A program made the position numbers and the translations under genes. Source: Simiduia litorea (lineage in GTDB: Bacteria > Pseudomonadota > Gammaproteobacteria > Pseudomonadales > Cellvibrionaceae). From it: DNA of 64,000 bases. A model generated the notes under the pieces. That model did no database searches. It was not told the DNA's origin and saw only the letters and a list, made by a program, of their open reading frames with translations. Positions 61,854 to 64,000 of this stretch are shown here, in pieces (positions within the stretch are counted from its first letter, which is position 1; every line of letters starts with the position of its first letter). The stretch spans positions 3,844,001 through 3,908,000 of the forward strand of contig NZ_AP031497.1 in assembly GCF_042853465.1 (NCBI RefSeq). The letters are read 5' to 3'.

Positions 61854-62300
61854 CTATTGGTACGTACGACCATTATGTTTCAACCAACCTCCAACATGGC
61901 GACCATTAGGATCATGGTGCGTCCAATGAATGACTCCGCCTTTACTGTTCCATTCATATTCACCGTAAAAAAGAACACTATCGCCATTTGATATAGAGTT
62001 GATTCGAGGGGCTAAGTCTATATTGTGTGCAACAAGTAGAGTTTGGCCAGAAGAAAGTTGTAAAATGAATTTTTGATGACGAGAACCTTCATTGTCGTCA
62101 GGTAAAATCCTGATTACGGTTCCACTACCTTTAACTTGAACATTACTGTGCCTATTTTCATAGGCATTCTTAACAGTATTGCTATCTTGATAACTAGCAG
62201 TTTGACTCTTATTATCAGGTGTTACTATAGGATTACTTTTCTTAACTGACCACTGATAAAACCCAACACCAATTAAAATAATTATTAAAAGCTTCTTCAT
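61854..62300 (-). CDS. DUF3465 family exported protein
   Basis: A 148-residue protein. Residues 1-20 form an uncleaved anchor or signal (KKLLIIILIGVGFYQWSV), then a low-complexity stretch, then a conserved OB-fold-like core: GSGTVIRILPDDNEGSRHQKF, LLVAHNIDLAPRI, GDSVLFYGEYEWN and GGVIHWTHHDPNGRHVGGWL. This core is the DUF3465 signature; the function is unknown and periplasmic location is likely. The start lies about 20 bases after the end of an attC-like site, so it may be a gene cassette; a clear attC after its stop is not seen. Confidence 0.8.
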   Translation of the reverse strand: MKKLLIIILIGVGFYQWSVKKSNPIVTPDNKSQTASYQDSNTVKNAYENRHSNVQVKGSGTVIRILPDDNEGSRHQKFILQLSSGQTLLVAHNIDLAPRINSISNGDSVLFYGEYEWNSKGGVIHWTHHDPNGRHVGGWLKHNGRTYQ

Positions 62301-62320
62301 ACTCCGATCCTTGGTTTAGC

Positions 62321-62409
62321 TTTATAGCGCCGCCGCCACTGGACAGCGGGCCGTAGTTGTAATCTATATTAACGAAGCGCTGCTGTTCCGGTGCACGACT
62401 CTGTTATGT
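62321..62409 (-). other. attC-like recombination site
   Basis: On the minus strand ACATAAC (R'') starts right after the stop of the 166-residue gene. The arms GCACCGGAACAGC and GCTGTCCAGTGG pair, and the site closes with GGCGCTATAA, where the usual GTT is GCT. The structure is that of an attC site about 89 bases long with a mutated closing core. Confidence 0.6.
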
Positions 62410-62910
62410 TTACGCCTGAATTGGAACAACCCATATACTAGCAATAGCCACACCCACACTCACTGAGTTTGCAAGCATGAACCACCAGAATACCCTAGTT
62501 CTATATTGAAATGGTAGCTTGAACACCTTTTTGTAAACTAACCCTTCAAAAGCAACATTGACTGCACATGCTACTAAAAATGTGCCCGCCCACGTTATCG
62601 GATTGAATGTTCCGTAGCCAAGAAGATAGTTGTAGATACTGGCAGGAAATAACTCCCAAGCAAGTCCAGCGAGCGGAACCAATAAAATACCAAGACTCGC
62701 TGAGACAACATTGGCAGAAGAAGTTGCGATTACAGCCTTAAATGGGGCGGCAGATAACACTTTACGAACAAAAAGATATTCAACAATTAGCCCTACCGAT
62801 ATTGCCCACCAAGAGAATAACCGTGTTTCAAGATACAGGGCGGGCCAGACAACATTCCCGTAAGCAGATACCGGAGATAATAAAAAAATAAAGAGTAGAA
62901 ATTTTCGCAT
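62410..62910 (-). CDS. Membrane protein of unknown function (probable cassette gene)
   Basis: A 166-residue protein with a signal-like N terminus (KFLLFIFLLSPVSAYGN) and four or five hydrophobic segments, including WWAISVGLIVEYLFV, VVSASLGILLVPLAGLAW, WAGTFLVACAVNVAFEGLVY and FWWFMLANSVSVGVAIASIW. I recognise no family. The stop is beside an attC R'' core and the start is about 24 bases after a GTTAAG core, so it sits in a cassette. Function unknown. Confidence 0.75.
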   Translation of the reverse strand: MRKFLLFIFLLSPVSAYGNVVWPALYLETRLFSWWAISVGLIVEYLFVRKVLSAAPFKAVIATSSANVVSASLGILLVPLAGLAWELFPASIYNYLLGYGTFNPITWAGTFLVACAVNVAFEGLVYKKVFKLPFQYRTRVFWWFMLANSVSVGVAIASIWVVPIQA

Positions 62911-62933
62911 GATTCCATTAAATTCTTAACGCC

Positions 62934-62975
62934 CGCAGTACACGCGAGCGTAGCGAGTCGAGGGCGATAGCCCGG
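62934..62975 (-). other. Half attC site, probably split by an IS110-family element
   Basis: On the minus strand the arm CGTGTACTGCGGGCGTTAAG ends in a GTTAAG core, like the closing half of an attC. The complementary arm (expected GCCCGCAGTACACG) is not found before the insertion sequence begins. Confidence 0.5.
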
Positions 62976-62989
62976 TTTGATTGCGTTTG

Positions 62990-63198
62990 TATGGTTGAAA
63001 TAACATGATTTCCCTTCCTGTTATTAAAGCGATAAGGTGAGGCTCATGTCTGCAGCAACAGACATTCAGCAAAGCATTCCGGTGGTTGCAAGGCGCCGAT
63101 ACTATCGAGCCCGTTAACAAGCAAGGGAGCTTTGCTGATCCTACTTTTAACTCGAACAGTCGAATGAGCCTCGAGCTCGAATGTAGCAAGGGTGAGTC
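62990..63198 (+). ncRNA. Candidate bridge RNA region of the IS110-family element
   Basis: The roughly 200-base noncoding left end, upstream of the transposase, contains a perfect hairpin: ATGTCTG (63046-63052) and CAGACAT (63059-63065) around a 6-base loop. IS110-group elements are known to encode a target-guiding bridge RNA in this position. Only the location and hairpin are seen; the RNA is inferred. Confidence 0.35.
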
Positions 63199-64000
63199 AT
63201 GAAAACAACTACCAAAGCTGGCATTAATCATCAGAGAAATATCGGTATAGATGTAGGTAAAACGTTCTTGGATATATACATCCTAGAGCTCGATAGGTAT
63301 TGGCAAATCTACAATTCACTAGATGACATTAAGGAGCTCCGAAAGACGCTCAAGCGCTTTAATCTGACTCGTATCGTCGTCGAGGCTACGGGTGGCTATG
63401 AACGAACACTCGTCGAAGTGCTGGCGGAAGCCGAGCTCCCAGTTGTTGTGGTGCAGCCAATCAATGTTCGCCAATTTGCAAAAGCACAAGGCGTCCTAGC
63501 AAAAACGGACCGAATCGATTCAAGAGTGATTGCACAATTCGGGGCAGTAATGAAACCAGAAATTAGGCCCATAAGCAGCAAAAAGATAAGGCATATCAGA
63601 GATTTACTAGCGCGGAAAAGGCAGTTAATGGAAGCTAGAACTCAAGAGCTAAATCGTGAACAAAAGGCACAGAATGTTCTGCAGCGCTCCCACAACAGGA
63701 TGATCAAGTTTATCGAAAAGGAGCTCAATTGGGTCAACACAAAGCTCAACAAAGAGGTTGCATTGGTTACCGAGTGGCAGAAAACTTATGACCTCCTTTT
63801 AAGCGTGCCAGGCATAGGCCCTGGTGTTGCTTATACGCTTCTGGGAGAGCTTCCGGAGCTTGGCCAACTAACCAGTCGACAGGTAGGTGCGCTGTGCGGC
63901 TTGGCGCCCTACAACCGAGACAGCGGCTCGATGCGGGGCAAGCGACGAATAAAAGGCGGTAGGGCACCTATACGGACGATGCTGTACATGGCAATGATGA
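63199..64000 (+). CDS. IS110-family transposase (partial)
   Basis: At least 267 residues, open to the window end; family length is about 310-340. The N-terminal RuvC-like DEDD domain shows IGIDVGKTFLDIYILE (first Asp), VVEATGGYERTLVEVL and the KTDRIDSRVIAQF region (acidic residues). A coiled coil follows (RKRQLMEARTQELNREQK). The C-terminal Tnp2 domain begins with LLLSVPGIGPGVAYTLLGELPELGQ and ALCGLAPYNRDSGSMRGKRRIKGG, where the catalytic Ser is expected. The start has AAGGGTGAG upstream. Confidence 0.9.
   Translation, partial: MKTTTKAGINHQRNIGIDVGKTFLDIYILELDRYWQIYNSLDDIKELRKTLKRFNLTRIVVEATGGYERTLVEVLAEAELPVVVVQPINVRQFAKAQGVLAKTDRIDSRVIAQFGAVMKPEIRPISSKKIRHIRDLLARKRQLMEARTQELNREQKAQNVLQRSHNRMIKFIEKELNWVNTKLNKEVALVTEWQKTYDLLLSVPGIGPGVAYTLLGELPELGQLTSRQVGALCGLAPYNRDSGSMRGKRRIKGGRAPIRTMLYMAMM

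Larger units (their letters stand above)
62976..64000 (+). mobile_element. IS110-family insertion sequence (cut by window end)
   Basis: The element contains a transposase gene from 63199 and about 200 noncoding bases before it, and continues past the window. The exact left edge is not determined; IS110 elements lack long terminal inverted repeats and do not make clear target duplications. It lies next to a half attC, a known target type for some members (IS1111-attC elements). Confidence 0.7.

Overview
The window looks like chromosome of a marine, agar-degrading gammaproteobacterium, most likely of the Cellvibrionales (relatives of Saccharophagus, Agarilytica, Simiduia or Gilvimarinus). This rests on several gene types found together: GH16, GH50 and GH86 agarases, long Thr-Pro linkers with CBM6 modules, large TonB-dependent receptors, a tryptophan-halogenase/SapC pair and an Rtc RNA-repair locus. 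The taxon is an inference; there is no rRNA or complete marker gene here.

Agar locus (about 1-38450 and 46000-56200). Secreted or lipid-anchored enzymes are two GH50 agarases, two GH86 enzymes (one with three CBM6 modules and calcium-binding repeats) and one GH16 beta-agarase with two CBM6. Two TonB-dependent receptors and two MFS permeases provide import. 3,6-Anhydro-L-galactose is handled by a four-gene operon (aldehyde dehydrogenase, cycloisomerase, Zn-dehydrogenase, SDR reductase; 7154 down to 2752) plus a PfkB-type KDG kinase (27968). D-Galactose fits a De Ley-Doudoroff route: SDR dehydrogenase, SMP-30 lactonases, galactonate-dehydratase-like enolase, KDGal kinase and KDPGal aldolase. 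Almost every agar transcription unit is preceded by the palindrome ATTGTTAACAAT or a close variant. A GntR/FCD regulator inside the locus (2066) is the natural candidate to bind it.

Integron-like island (about 18200-23650). This AT-richer block splits the agar locus. It carries minus-strand genes separated by attC-like recombination sites. One apparent cassette of about 3.8 kb holds SIR2-like, HerA-like ATPase and Fic/Doc genes, an anti-phage defence arrangement. Neighbouring cassettes hold an uncharacterised 227-residue protein and an RraB-like protein. No integron integrase is visible.

IclR island (38799-45853). An IclR regulator is divergent from a solute-binding-like protein with no signal peptide, two class III CoA-transferases, an enoyl-CoA hydratase, an aldehyde dehydrogenase and a cupin. 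It has no agar operator and probably serves a separate carboxylic-acid or aldehyde pathway.

RNA-repair locus (56356-61200). rtcR is divergent from rtcB, with a perfect inverted repeat and a sigma-54 promoter between them. Two degenerate tRNA-like elements and a slipin/SPFH protein follow.

Right end (61500-64000). Small minus-strand genes, one further attC-like site and an IS110-family element sitting in a half attC. The element runs off the window.
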